Shown: positions 10,890 to 19,959 of the stretch, in pieces
How the letters are laid out: every line of letters begins with the position of its first letter
How positions within the stretch are numbered: the first letter of the stretch is position 1
Origin: JAAYXS01 sp964550375
GTDB lineage: Bacteria; Planctomycetota; Phycisphaerae; UBA1845; Fen-1342
Direction: 5' to 3'
DNA: 64,000 nucleotides
Assembly: GCA_964550375.1 (NCBI GenBank)
Contig: CAZJYX010000007.1
Coordinates: forward strand, 79,766-143,765
Notes under the pieces: model-generated
Databases searched by the model: none
Told to the model about the DNA's origin: nothing
Seen by the model: only the letters and a program-made list of their open reading frames with translations
Position numbers and translations under genes: made by a program

Positions 10890-11210
10890 CTAGTCTCCGG
10901 ATTCGGCCGGCGGCACGTAGTTGGGAACGTCCTTGGCCTGGCCGAATAGAAAGCTCTCCAGGTGCTCGCGCAGCACGCCCGTCGCGGCATCCGAAGTCGG
11001 GTCGAGGCGAAATTCGTTGATCACCATGCGCATGTGATCGGTCCACATCTCCCACGCCTGGGCGGAAACGTGCTCCCAGACGCGCTGCCGCAGTTCCGGG
11101 CCGCCGAAGAGCAGGCACATTCGCAAAGCCTGGCTGCCGGCGGGGGTTTGCTCATCAATCCCGGGCAACTCGCGCTTCAATTTGGCACAGTGGACACTCC
11201 TGGCTGCCAT
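10890..11210 (-). CDS. YggX-like iron-trafficking / oxidative damage protection protein
   Basis: A 106-residue cytoplasmic protein resembling YggX, which helps protect Fe-S clusters from oxidation. The family pattern is visible: VHCAKLKRELPGI (the 'xxCxKLxxExxG' start), ELRQRVWEHVSAQAWEMWTDH (the W-rich helix), MRMVINEFRLDP and LESFLFGQAKDVPNYVPP. It is slightly longer than the E. coli protein (about 90 aa). The Cys in VHC is the conserved one. It stands alone, convergent with the glycosyltransferase gene. Confidence 0.85.
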   Translation of the reverse strand: MAARSVHCAKLKRELPGIDEQTPAGSQALRMCLLFGGPELRQRVWEHVSAQAWEMWTDHMRMVINEFRLDPTSDAATGVLREHLESFLFGQAKDVPNYVPPAESGD

Positions 11211-11271
11211 ACGGGCACACTCCGGTTAGATTCTTGCTCGCGGTCGCCGCTGAGATTCTATGCGGGTCGCC

Positions 11272-11472
11272 TCAGCCGCGTCCGGTTTCCGCTCCGGCCG
11301 ACAGCGCCTGCGCCGTTGCGGGCGTGCTCGCCTGCCCCAGCCACGTCTGTGCCGCCGTCACGAAGCGGCCAAGCGCAACCGTAGCCAGAAGCCCTAGAAC
11401 AATCGCACAAATCGGCAACCAGGAGTGCGAGCGGTTCACCGTGCGACGACTTCCCTGTCGTGGCCTGCTCAT
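11272..11472 (-). CDS. Small single-pass membrane protein, unknown
   Basis: A 66-residue frame from ATG 11472, which has AAGGA 9 bases upstream. After a basic N-terminus (SRPRQGSRRTVNRSH) it has one membrane segment (WLPICAIVLGLLATVALG) and a short polar tail. No family is recognised. It lies between the YggX-like gene and the coiled-coil membrane protein gene, all on the minus strand. Confidence 0.45.
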   Translation of the reverse strand: MSRPRQGSRRTVNRSHSWLPICAIVLGLLATVALGRFVTAAQTWLGQASTPATAQALSAGAETGRG

Positions 11473-11547
11473 CAGCGTCCATCCTTGGACAACGGGCAAT
11501 CGATTCCGGTGGCCGGGTGCGGCCCGGCCTGACATCCAAGCTTACTC

Positions 11548-12309
11548 TCAGCCGGCCGGGCGCGTCAGCAGGACTGTCGCCAACACGCCCAGCGCGCCCA
11601 GGCACAAGACGGCCGCGACAATGATAATCACCAGGAAGCGCCGGGTCTGCTCACGAACCAGCGTTGCCAACGCCGCCCGCTGCTCGCGCTGCTCGGCATC
11701 CAGCCGTTCAAGCGTCTGCACTTGCGCCGCGCCGGACGCTCCCAGACCGTCAACCGCCTGGCTCAGCTTCTGCAGCGAGTGCATGAGCTGCGTGTCCGCC
11801 TCCTGGGCCACTTCCATGTGGCGTACCAGGGCGTGCACCGCATCTGCCTGCGAACGTAACAGACCGGGTATCTGACCCAACGACTCCGACACGACTGCCG
11901 CGTGTTCGGTGGCCCGGTGCACGTTGTCCGCGACGGCCTGGATGTGCCCGCCCTGGCTGCGCGCCGTCTCCGCCAACTCGGCCAACGTGTCAACCATCCG
12001 GCCGGTGTTCTGCCCCAGTTGCGCGGCACGCTCGTCCTGCGTGCGGTAATGCGCTTCAAGCGTGTCCATCATCTCGACCAGCCGCAGATAGCCCGCGCGC
12101 ATCTGGGCCTGGCCGGAATCCCGCCCGCCAAAACGTGCCAGAAGCCCGGACGACTCACTCGCGCCGGGCGTCACGCCGTCGCCGGCCCCCACTGCCCGCC
12201 CATCCGCCCCATGCCCTGAATGATCTGCGCCGGCGTGGTCGCCGGCCACAGCGCCGCCGCCACGGAAGATGCTGCCCACGCGCTGCCAGAACGACATCTG
12301 GTGAGACAC
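11548..12309 (-). CDS. Coiled-coil protein with C-terminal membrane anchor
   Basis: A 253-residue protein with no catalytic motif. The start is taken as GTG 12309 (VSHQMSFWQRV) because GGAGGT lies 6 bases upstream; an earlier ATG at 12327 has no site. Residues about 70-215 are heptad-rich, with MMDTLEAHYRTQDERAAQLG and ADAVHALVRHMEVAQ. They resemble the signalling stalk of chemoreceptors but lack the conserved hairpin tip. One membrane segment (FLVIIIVAAVLCLGALGVLA) near the end makes it tail-anchored. It may be a structural envelope or scaffold protein. Confidence 0.65.
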   Translation of the reverse strand: MSHQMSFWQRVGSIFRGGGAVAGDHAGADHSGHGADGRAVGAGDGVTPGASESSGLLARFGGRDSGQAQMRAGYLRLVEMMDTLEAHYRTQDERAAQLGQNTGRMVDTLAELAETARSQGGHIQAVADNVHRATEHAAVVSESLGQIPGLLRSQADAVHALVRHMEVAQEADTQLMHSLQKLSQAVDGLGASGAAQVQTLERLDAEQREQRAALATLVREQTRRFLVIIIVAAVLCLGALGVLATVLLTRPAG

Positions 12310-12506
12310 CGGCACACCTCCATGCACGCACTTACCGCTACCCGCGCTCGACGCGGATTATAGGCCCAAAGCCGCACCACTTGGACAGCGCCCGCCCGGC
12401 CACACGCAAAAAAACTCCGCGAATCGCCACCTGCTATTAAACTGCCGTCGGCCACTGGCCGATGCATCCGCAGCGCGCCGGTCCGCCGTGCGCTGCGAGA
12501 ACGGCC

Positions 12507-13346
12507 ATGACTATTTCGGGCATATTATCGGGTGTCGCAGACCCCCTGGGCATGGGCTTCGTGCTGTCGCGCGCTGCCGTGCGCGCCCAGCCGATCAGTC
12601 CGGCCGAACGCGTGCCGGGTCCGGGCCCCGATAACCCCGCAACCGGCTCAGACCCCGAGCTGCCGCTTGACCTCCAACGCTTCGACGTTGAGGACACGGT
12701 TGAGCTGAGCGACGCCGCCGAGCGCGCCGCCCAACGCTCCGCTGCGGTTGAAACCGTTCAGAGCCAGGTCGGTGCCCGCGAATTGACGCCCGAGGACCAG
12801 GCGCGTATCGAGGAACTCAAACAGCGCGACGCGGAAGTGCGCCAGCACGAACAGGCCCACCTTGCCGCCGCCGGCTCCTATGCTCTCGGCGGCGCCAGCT
12901 TCGAATATGAAACGGGCCCTGACGGCAAACGCTACGCCGTCGGCGGCGAGGTGCAGATCGACCTGACGCCCATACCCGACGACCCGGAAGCCACCATCCG
13001 CAAGATGGAGCAGGTCCGTGCCGCCGCCCTCGCCCCCGCCACGCCCTCGGCCGCGGACCAGCGTGTCGCCGCCCGGGCCAGCGCGCTGATGAACGAAGCC
13101 CGTGCCGAACTGGCCCAGGCCAATGGCCCCGGCGCAACTGACGCCCCCGCTGCCGGCTCTCGTCCTGATGAAGACGCGGAGCCGGCTGCGCCCGGCGATT
13201 ACTCGCAGGCCGCCGCCGCTGTTGCGGCCTTCCCCACCAACACGGACGACGACCCACAGTCACGCCCCGACGGCCGGCCCAACCCGAACGCCCGCTTCCA
13301 GTCCGCTTACGCCCGGCCGCAGTCGACCTTCGACACCTACGCCTGA
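12507..13346 (+). CDS. SprA-related putative metalloprotease (CJM1_0395-type)
   Basis: A 279-residue protein with the conserved block of the SprA-related family of putative zinc metalloproteases. LKQRDAEVRQHEQAHLAAAG (about 114-133) holds an HEQAH (HExxH) motif, followed by GGASFEYETGPDGKRYAVGG, then DPEATIRKMEQVRAAALAP and ADQRVAARASALM. The N-terminal 90 residues and the Pro/Asp-rich C-terminal 80 residues look disordered. The family is widespread in proteobacteria and planctomycetes, with no assigned substrate. ATG 12507 is preferred; ATG 12462 in the same frame has no ribosome site. Confidence 0.82.
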   Translation: MTISGILSGVADPLGMGFVLSRAAVRAQPISPAERVPGPGPDNPATGSDPELPLDLQRFDVEDTVELSDAAERAAQRSAAVETVQSQVGARELTPEDQARIEELKQRDAEVRQHEQAHLAAAGSYALGGASFEYETGPDGKRYAVGGEVQIDLTPIPDDPEATIRKMEQVRAAALAPATPSAADQRVAARASALMNEARAELAQANGPGATDAPAAGSRPDEDAEPAAPGDYSQAAAAVAAFPTNTDDDPQSRPDGRPNPNARFQSAYARPQSTFDTYA

Positions 13347-13465
13347 CACGCCCCCGGCGGGCGCCGAACTCCCCACCGGCCGCCTACGTTTCCATACCCG
13401 CCTCTGTTACGATGACACGGCGTGACTGCCGCCAATACAGCTTCTGACCGCCCGCACTGCGAACA

Positions 13466-15235
13466 ATGACCCGTAAGCACCGCCCGAGTCCGCCGCCTCG
13501 CTCTGCCGCACCGGCCGCCCAGCCCACGACATGGCGCTGGCGGCAGGATCTGCCGCTGCTGGCACTCGTCACGCTCGTCGCGCTAGCCGGCTTCGCCAAC
13601 GCGCTGTGCAACGGCTTCGTGGGCGACGACGTCGGCATCATCGAGCACAACCCCCGGCTCGACCGCCCCTGGGACGTCCGGACCTTCTTCACCACGCCCT
13701 ACTGGGGCGAGTACCTGCCCAATTCACGCCTCTACCGCCCGCTCACCACCATGAGCTTCGCGCTCGACCGGGCCGTGTTCGGTCCCGCGCCCTTCGGCGT
13801 ACACCTCGTAAACGTCCTGACCAACGCGGCAATCGCCGCCCTGGTCTACGCCCTCGTGTTGCGCTACACGCGTCGCCGCCTGCCGGCCCTGCTGACGGCC
13901 CTGCTGTTTTCCATCCACCCGGTGCACACGGAGGTTGTGGCCAACGGCGTAGGGCGGGCCGAACTGGGCGCCACGCTGGCCATGCTGGTCGCGCTGCACC
14001 TCCACTTGTCATACATCCGCCACGCCGACGCGCCCCAGCCGCGGCGCCGGGCGCGCTTGAAACAGGCCGCCCGCCTGGCGACCCTCGCCACGCTGTATCT
14101 GGTCGCCCTGCTGTTCAAAGAGTCAGCCGTAGTCCTGCCGGGCCTGATGTTCCTGGCGGAATGGCTGCTGGTGCGCGGCGGCGCCTGGCGGGCGATGCTC
14201 CCGCGGCTGCCCGGCTACCTGCTGCTGGTAGTGCCTCTGGCGATCTTCGTGGCGGCCCGGGTCGCCGTGGTCGGTCCGCAGCCGCCGGCGCCGCAGGAAG
14301 TGCTCCTGGGCGCCAGCACGGCGCAACGCCTGCTGCACGCCAGCGCGACCACGCTCCAATACATCGGGCAGCTAGCCTTCCCGCTCTGGCTGTGTGCCGA
14401 CTACTCCGACTACCGCAACCTCATCCGCCCAACACTCGCCGATCCGCTTGTCCTGGCGTCACTGGCGGCCTGGGTCGGCTTGGCCGCACTCACGGGCAGT
14501 CTGGCCCGCCGCCGCCGGCACCTGCCGCTCTTTGCGCTCGGCTGGTTCTTCCTGGCACTTCTGCCCGCCAGCAACCTGCTCATGCCGGTCGGGACGATCC
14601 GCGCCGACCGGCTGCTCTTCGTGCCCTCGCTCGGATTCACGCTCATCGCCGGCGACCTGCTCGCTCGGCTGACACGCCACCAAAAAGTCCTCGGCGTCAG
14701 CCTCGTGCTCATCATCATGGGATTCTACGGCTGGCGCACCTGGACGCGCAACCAGGACTGGTACAGCCAGGACACGCTTTGGGCCCGCACGGTCCGCGAC
14801 AACCCCGGCAGCGCCATGGCCTGGTACGGCCATGGACAAAGCCTCCACCGACAGCAGCAGCTCGAACTCGCCGCCCAGGCCTACGAGCGCGCCGGCCAAC
14901 TGCGTGCCTCGGCCGGCTTCTTCTATGGCGACGCCCACCGTGGACACGCGGACGTCCTCAGAATCCTCGGCGACGACGCCGGCGCCATCCGCCAGTACCA
15001 GTTGCTGATCGAACGCGAGCCGCCGGATTTCCGCGTTTACGTGAACCTGGCGCAGGCTTATAAGCGCCAGAACGACACGGCCCAGGCGCTCGCGGCGATT
15101 GCCGAGGCTATCCGCCTGCAGCCGGACGAGCCGGCCCTCTGGGACATCAAGGCCTCCATCCTGCGCCAGGCGGGCATGACGCTGGAGGCCCACGCGGCCA
15201 GCCAGCAGGCCGCACAGATGCGTGACCGCCGCTGA
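13466..15235 (+). CDS. TMTC-like multi-pass membrane protein with C-terminal TPRs (copy 1)
   Basis: A 589-residue protein resembling the bacterial relatives of TMTC O-mannosyltransferases. The N-terminal half has about ten hydrophobic segments and the first-loop acidic pair FVGDDVGIIEHNPRL. It also carries the conserved FGPAPFGVHLVNVL, HPVHTEVVANGVGRAEL and RADRLLFVPSLGF. The C-terminal region (about 440-589) carries three or so TPR units (AMAWYGHGQSLHRQQQLELA, VYVNLAQAYKRQNDTAQALA). The family is thought to be GT-C-like, but the bacterial substrates are unknown. A paralogue follows 27 bases later. Confidence 0.8.
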   Translation: MTRKHRPSPPPRSAAPAAQPTTWRWRQDLPLLALVTLVALAGFANALCNGFVGDDVGIIEHNPRLDRPWDVRTFFTTPYWGEYLPNSRLYRPLTTMSFALDRAVFGPAPFGVHLVNVLTNAAIAALVYALVLRYTRRRLPALLTALLFSIHPVHTEVVANGVGRAELGATLAMLVALHLHLSYIRHADAPQPRRRARLKQAARLATLATLYLVALLFKESAVVLPGLMFLAEWLLVRGGAWRAMLPRLPGYLLLVVPLAIFVAARVAVVGPQPPAPQEVLLGASTAQRLLHASATTLQYIGQLAFPLWLCADYSDYRNLIRPTLADPLVLASLAAWVGLAALTGSLARRRRHLPLFALGWFFLALLPASNLLMPVGTIRADRLLFVPSLGFTLIAGDLLARLTRHQKVLGVSLVLIIMGFYGWRTWTRNQDWYSQDTLWARTVRDNPGSAMAWYGHGQSLHRQQQLELAAQAYERAGQLRASAGFFYGDAHRGHADVLRILGDDAGAIRQYQLLIEREPPDFRVYVNLAQAYKRQNDTAQALAAIAEAIRLQPDEPALWDIKASILRQAGMTLEAHAASQQAAQMRDRR

Positions 15236-15262
15236 GCCCAATACGATGGCAGACCTGAAACC

Positions 15263-17155
15263 ATGAGCAGGAAGCGCGACCGCCAAGGTGTACGACCGCC
15301 ACGCCCGCCGGCCGCTCCGGCCATGCCGCCCGACTCTGCCGGCTGGAATTGGCGGCGCGACGGCCTCTACGCCGCACTGGCGTTCGTCCTGACCTTCGGT
15401 GCGTTCGCCAATTCGCTGACAAACGGCTTCGTCTATGACGACGGCCAGATAATCCGCGACAACCCACGCCTCGAGCGCTGGTGGGACTTGCCCACCTTCT
15501 TCGGCACGTCCTACTGGGACGTCCCCACGCGCGACCTGCAGCTTCACCGCCCGCTGACCATCATGAGCTTCGCCGTCGATCGGGCCGTCTTCGGGCCCGG
15601 CCCCTTCGGCGTGCACCTCATGAACGTACTCGCCAACGCCCTGATCGCCGTGCTCGTGTACGGTCTGGCCTGGCGACTGACACAGCGGCGCGGCCTGGCA
15701 CTGGCGGCGGCACTGCTGTTCGGCCTGCATCCGGTCCATACGGAAGCGGTCGCCAACGGCGTTGGGCGGGCCGAGCTGTACGCCATGCTCGCCGTGTTGG
15801 GCAGCGCCCACCTGCATCTGACCTATGTGCGCGGGACCATCGCCCGCGCCGCTGCCGAGCCAGCCGGACGCGCTGGTCGCCCAATCTGCTTGGCCGGCGC
15901 ATTGACGCTGTACCTGATAGCACTGCTGTTCAAGGAATCCGCCATTGTGCTGCCGGGGCTGCTGTTGCTGATGGAGTGGCTCGTGCTGCGCACCGGTCAA
16001 GTGCGCCCCATGCTGCCGCGCATCGGCACGTACGCCCTATATGCCCTGCCGCTGGGCGTGTACCTGGCCGCCCGGCTGGCCGTGGTGGGCTTCGGCAACC
16101 CGGCCGCTCAGGAAGTCATGGCCGACACCAGCACGCTACAACGCATGCTGTACGTCAGCGAGACCACCTGGCGTTACCTCGGGCAACTGGCCCTGCCCCT
16201 GTGGCTGTGCGCCGAATACGCCGACTACACCAACCTCATCCAACCGACCCTGGCAGACCCGCTCACGCTGGCCGCGCTCGTGGCCTGGCTCGGCGCCGCG
16301 GCCGTTATCGTGTGGCTGGTCCGCCGCCGCCAATGGCTGATCCTATTCGGGCTGGCATGGTTCGGACTGGCGCTGCTGCCGGTCAGCAGCCTGCTCGTGC
16401 CCATTGGCACGGTCCGGGCTGACCGCCTGCTGTTCCTGCCCTCGCTCGGCTTCGTGCTGGTCCTCGCCCAGCTCGTCGCGGATCTGGGCCGGCGACAGCG
16501 CGTCGCCGGGGTCGCACTGCTCGTCGCGCTCCTGGCGTTCTACGGCTGGCGCACCGTCACGCGCAACCGCGTGTGGCATGACCAGGCCACCTTCTGGACC
16601 GTTACCGCCCGGCAGAATCCCGGCAGCGCGCTGGCCGCGCTCATGGCCGGCGCTCAGCATGAGGAGGCCGGCGACTTCGCCGCCGCCGAACAGGCCTACA
16701 AACGCGCCTGGGAGTTGCGCGACGGCGCCGGCTTCTTTTACAAGGAGGCGCACCTCAAGTACGCCATCCGCCTCCAACAGCGCAACGAGCGCCAGGCCGC
16801 CGCACACCACTACCGCCTCGTGCTCGAACGATTCCCCAATGACCCCACCGCCCTCGTGAATCTCGGCCAGCTCCTCTTCGGCGACGACCCCACGCGGGCC
16901 GAGGCGATTGTGCTGCTTCAGCGCGCGGTCGCCGGCCGGCCCGACGACCACGTCGCCCGCTTCTACCTCGGCCTCGCCTATCGGCGCGACAACCAGCGCA
17001 CGCTGGCTTTGCGGGAAGTGGACGCGGCCATTTCCGTGCACCCTGAGCAGCCGGACTACTGGGGCGCCAAGGCACTACTCCTGCGCGAACTCGGGCGTGA
17101 GTCCGAGGCCGCCGCGGCCCAGCAACAGGCCCAGCGGCTGCGTCGCCGGCCGTAG
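15263..17155 (+). CDS. TMTC-like multi-pass membrane protein with C-terminal TPRs (copy 2)
   Basis: A 630-residue paralogue of the gene just upstream. It shares its order of motifs: FVYDDGQIIRDNPRLERWWD, FGPGPFGVHLMNVLANALIA, HPVHTEAVANGVGRAEL, ALLFKESAIVLPGLLLL, RADRLLFLPSLGFVLV. The acidic pair in the first periplasmic loop is kept. The TPR tail is one unit longer (PTALVNLGQLLFGDDPTRAE). The two genes are 27 bases apart and surely co-transcribed. They look like an old tandem duplication that has diverged, so different acceptors are possible. The function is inferred from the family only. Confidence 0.8.
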   Translation: MSRKRDRQGVRPPRPPAAPAMPPDSAGWNWRRDGLYAALAFVLTFGAFANSLTNGFVYDDGQIIRDNPRLERWWDLPTFFGTSYWDVPTRDLQLHRPLTIMSFAVDRAVFGPGPFGVHLMNVLANALIAVLVYGLAWRLTQRRGLALAAALLFGLHPVHTEAVANGVGRAELYAMLAVLGSAHLHLTYVRGTIARAAAEPAGRAGRPICLAGALTLYLIALLFKESAIVLPGLLLLMEWLVLRTGQVRPMLPRIGTYALYALPLGVYLAARLAVVGFGNPAAQEVMADTSTLQRMLYVSETTWRYLGQLALPLWLCAEYADYTNLIQPTLADPLTLAALVAWLGAAAVIVWLVRRRQWLILFGLAWFGLALLPVSSLLVPIGTVRADRLLFLPSLGFVLVLAQLVADLGRRQRVAGVALLVALLAFYGWRTVTRNRVWHDQATFWTVTARQNPGSALAALMAGAQHEEAGDFAAAEQAYKRAWELRDGAGFFYKEAHLKYAIRLQQRNERQAAAHHYRLVLERFPNDPTALVNLGQLLFGDDPTRAEAIVLLQRAVAGRPDDHVARFYLGLAYRRDNQRTLALREVDAAISVHPEQPDYWGAKALLLRELGRESEAAAAQQQAQRLRRRP

Positions 17156-17206
17156 CGCCGCATATCCACCGGCACCCGTTGACGCCGACCGATCACAACA
17201 CCTGGT

Positions 17207-18913
17207 TCAGTAGTCGCCCGCGCCCCGCTTGGCCCGCTCCAGCGTATCCACCACTACCCGGATCGGCTCCGCCGGCACGAATAACTCGATCCGCAGCGCG
17301 TCCGCGTCCAGGTACACGCCGCTGCTGACCAACGGCGCCTCCACGCGCGGTATCTCCAGCCGCGGCATCGGACCGCCAATCGTCTGCGCCATTCTCACCG
17401 CGAATTCAAACAGCTTCGGCACGTCCACCAGTAACAGCACCTGCGGGTCCGGCGATATCGCCCCGCGGGCCGCGCCAACACGCCTGTTCTCAGCCAGCGG
17501 CGTGCCGACCCCACGCAACAGCCGGCTCAGCCGCGCCCGGGCCTGCGCCGCCGGCCCGGACGCGAACACCACGTCCTGCTCACGCGCAACCCCGTACATG
17601 GTCATCTTCCGGCCGTACAGTGCCTCGATCATCCGCCGAGCCTGCTCGTCGGCCGTCTCGAACGACAGCTCGAAGACCTGCGCCGTCCGACCCTCGACCT
17701 CGTCAGTCCGACAGTCCACGCTCATCGTCCCGCCGGCAGCAAAAGCCCCCAGAAACTCCGGGTCCGTCGCATAGGCACGCCGCATGTTGTCCAGCAAGGC
17801 CTGCGGCTGATTCGTGAAGTAGACACAATCCACTGCCATCACCTGCTCGGGCACCGCCAGCCCCACCAACACGTTGTAGCCGCTCAGGCCGTCCTGCATC
17901 TGCATGATGGCCTGATAAGCCTGCTCAAACGCCGCGCTGCCCACACGCTCCTTGATACGCTCGTTTCGCAGAAGCACATCCAGCATGCGGCTGCCCAGGC
18001 TCTTCGCCCCCGCCGGGGCTTCCCATTCAAACGCCATCACTAACAGGCCCGGGTCGTCCGGCAGGCCGCGCAACGAATCCCGCTTGGTGCGCGTGATCGT
18101 GCGCAGGTACTCGGCCACGGTGCCGCCCGCTGTGAACGTGAGTGCCTTGCGTACGCGCAGGCCGTCGCGCCCCACACGCACCCCCAGCATTCCCATCTCC
18201 GCCTGTCCGAGCACCTCGCGCGCCTGCGCGAAACACCAGCGCACCATCTCCAGGGCCGCCTCGTCGCCCGAACCGCTCACCGCCGCTCCCATCTGCATCG
18301 ACGCCTCAACCGCCCCCAGCACCGGCAGCGCCAGCGGAGCCCACGACCGCACTCGCACCAGCACAACCGCCTGATCAGCGCTCAGCCACTCGCGGAAACG
18401 CGCGGGCCACTGCTCCCCCGCACCCGTCGCCCGCCGGGCCGCCGACTCCACCGCCTGCTCGTCGTGACCCAGCATCAGCACCTTGCCCGCCAGCGCGGCA
18501 TATGCCCGCGCCCCCGCAAGCTCGACGGCGTAGTATCCCGCCTCCAGCGGCACTGCTTCGGCCGCTTCCAGCCAGGCGCGCGCGTCACGCAACTCGCACA
18601 CCACCAACGGCCCCGGCTGACCCGCCGACAACGCCACCACCAGCGGTCCGCCGACGTTCAACCCCGCCCGGTTCCCCAACAGGTCAACCGTGTCCAGCAG
18701 CCCGCCCGGCTCCACGTCCGCCAGATCATCGATCCCGCTGCCACGCCCGAAAGCAGCAATACCCGCAGCCAGATCGACGACACTACGCACCACCACCACC
18801 GCGTCCGCATCCCGCGGCGCGTGTGCCAACAGCCGCGCGACCGGCTCGTCGCCCCGCGTTATCGGGCAGAACACAACCCCCAGCACGCCGCACAGCAAGA
18901 CCATCCGAAGCAT
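17207..18913 (-). CDS. Exported protein of unknown function
   Basis: A 568-residue protein with a signal peptide (MLRMVLLCGVLGVVFCPITRGDEP). GGGAG lies 7 bases before the ATG. The mature part is an alternation of beta strands and helices with DADAVVVVRSVVDLAAGIAAF near the start and FEWEAPAGAKSLGSRMLDVL in the middle. It resembles the DUF3352-like exported proteins often seen in planctomycetes, but I cannot confirm that family by eye. There are no catalytic motifs or membrane anchor. The gene is convergent with the TMTC-like pair. Confidence 0.68.
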   Translation of the reverse strand: MLRMVLLCGVLGVVFCPITRGDEPVARLLAHAPRDADAVVVVRSVVDLAAGIAAFGRGSGIDDLADVEPGGLLDTVDLLGNRAGLNVGGPLVVALSAGQPGPLVVCELRDARAWLEAAEAVPLEAGYYAVELAGARAYAALAGKVLMLGHDEQAVESAARRATGAGEQWPARFREWLSADQAVVLVRVRSWAPLALPVLGAVEASMQMGAAVSGSGDEAALEMVRWCFAQAREVLGQAEMGMLGVRVGRDGLRVRKALTFTAGGTVAEYLRTITRTKRDSLRGLPDDPGLLVMAFEWEAPAGAKSLGSRMLDVLLRNERIKERVGSAAFEQAYQAIMQMQDGLSGYNVLVGLAVPEQVMAVDCVYFTNQPQALLDNMRRAYATDPEFLGAFAAGGTMSVDCRTDEVEGRTAQVFELSFETADEQARRMIEALYGRKMTMYGVAREQDVVFASGPAAQARARLSRLLRGVGTPLAENRRVGAARGAISPDPQVLLLVDVPKLFEFAVRMAQTIGGPMPRLEIPRVEAPLVSSGVYLDADALRIELFVPAEPIRVVVDTLERAKRGAGDY

Positions 18914-19219
18914 GCCAACACTCCCGGCCTGATATCGGCCGCCACTCGCCGTAACCCGCCCGGCTCACCACCATATCACTCGTGACCGACACCGGCCCCA
19001 AATGCGTACAAGTTCCTACAGCATCCGCCACGGCCGCGGCCTTGCACTGACGAATCCGCCGGCCGCAGGCCCTCCTGACCGCCATCTGGCTGATCCGATA
19101 ACCGCGGCCGACCTCTGCGCCAACTCCGCACTTCCACCCGCAACCGCCGATTCCAGCCGCCGCGCAATCGCGCCGATTCATCCACAGGGCCCAGCCTACT
19201 GCCCGGAGAAGGGTACACC
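18914..19219. other. Intergenic region between divergent genes
   Basis: This gap of about 306 bases separates the divergent genes at 18913 and 19220. It should hold both promoters. I see no clear -35/-10 pair, RNA gene or repeat. The GGAGAAGGG at 19204-19212 is the ribosome site of the next gene. Confidence 0.5.
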
Positions 19220-19933
19220 GTGAGCGAGAAGTCCACCAACGCCGTCATCAGCGACGAAGAGCTCAACGCGGCCATTGCCGAGGTCGAGGCCATGCAGGAC
19301 GTGCCCAGCCTCGACGACGGTCGTGACGAGAAGCCGGTCGTCACGGTCCCCATCCCCGTACCCGCCGTCCGCACGATCAGGCGCCAAGACGCCGCCGACC
19401 AGGGCAGCCAGAAGCAGGCCAAGACCGAGAAGTCCGCCCCAACCACCCCGCCCAAACCCACACCCGCAAAACCGGCCAGCGCCGCGGCGACCACTCAGCC
19501 CGACGCGGCGCGGCCTCGCCCGCGGCGCGGCCTGCTGGCGCGCGTGCTGGCAGCACTCGCCGCGCTGTCCCTGCCCGGCCTGCGCAAACGGCGGCGCCGC
19601 AGCAAGGCCGCGCCGGAAGAATCATCTGCCCAGACAGAACCCGCGCCCGCCCCAGAGCAGGACGCCGCCGGCGCCCGGCCATCTGCGCTGAGCCGGCTGC
19701 TGTGGCTATTGGACACCGTCCTGGAACTCGTGAACCGCCCGTTCGCCTTCCTCACACCCGAGGCCCGCCGCACCATCGGCGCCGTTAGCCTGGTCACGTT
19801 GTTGGTGTCAGTCCTGGCCGGCTATCTGCTCCCCATACTGGTCCCACGCCAGGACCCGGTCACGACTTTGTACCGCATGCGCGCCGAGGTACTCGCCGCG
19901 CCGGCCGATTCCGACCCCGAATCCTCGGACTAA
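19220..19933 (+). CDS. Pro/Lys/Arg-rich protein with C-terminal membrane segment
   Basis: A 237-residue protein starting at GTG 19220, which is preceded by GGAGAAGGG. The N-terminal 50 residues are acidic (ISDEELNAAIAEVEAMQDVP). They are followed by a low-complexity Pro/Ala/Lys stretch and a very basic patch (LRKRRRRSK). One membrane segment (AVSLVTLLVSVLAGYLLPIL) lies near residue 205, with a short acidic tail. No family is recognised. The likely topology is a large cytoplasmic disordered part anchored at the C-terminus. Confidence 0.6.
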   Translation: MSEKSTNAVISDEELNAAIAEVEAMQDVPSLDDGRDEKPVVTVPIPVPAVRTIRRQDAADQGSQKQAKTEKSAPTTPPKPTPAKPASAAATTQPDAARPRPRRGLLARVLAALAALSLPGLRKRRRRSKAAPEESSAQTEPAPAPEQDAAGARPSALSRLLWLLDTVLELVNRPFAFLTPEARRTIGAVSLVTLLVSVLAGYLLPILVPRQDPVTTLYRMRAEVLAAPADSDPESSD

Positions 19934-19959
19934 CGGCGCGCCACCGGCCGTGCCACGGC

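Noticed and set aside
14459..16000. 513-codon minus-strand frame across the TMTC-like pair
   Set aside because: It spans two well-supported genes and its composition is low-complexity (Gln, Arg, Gly), with no motif.
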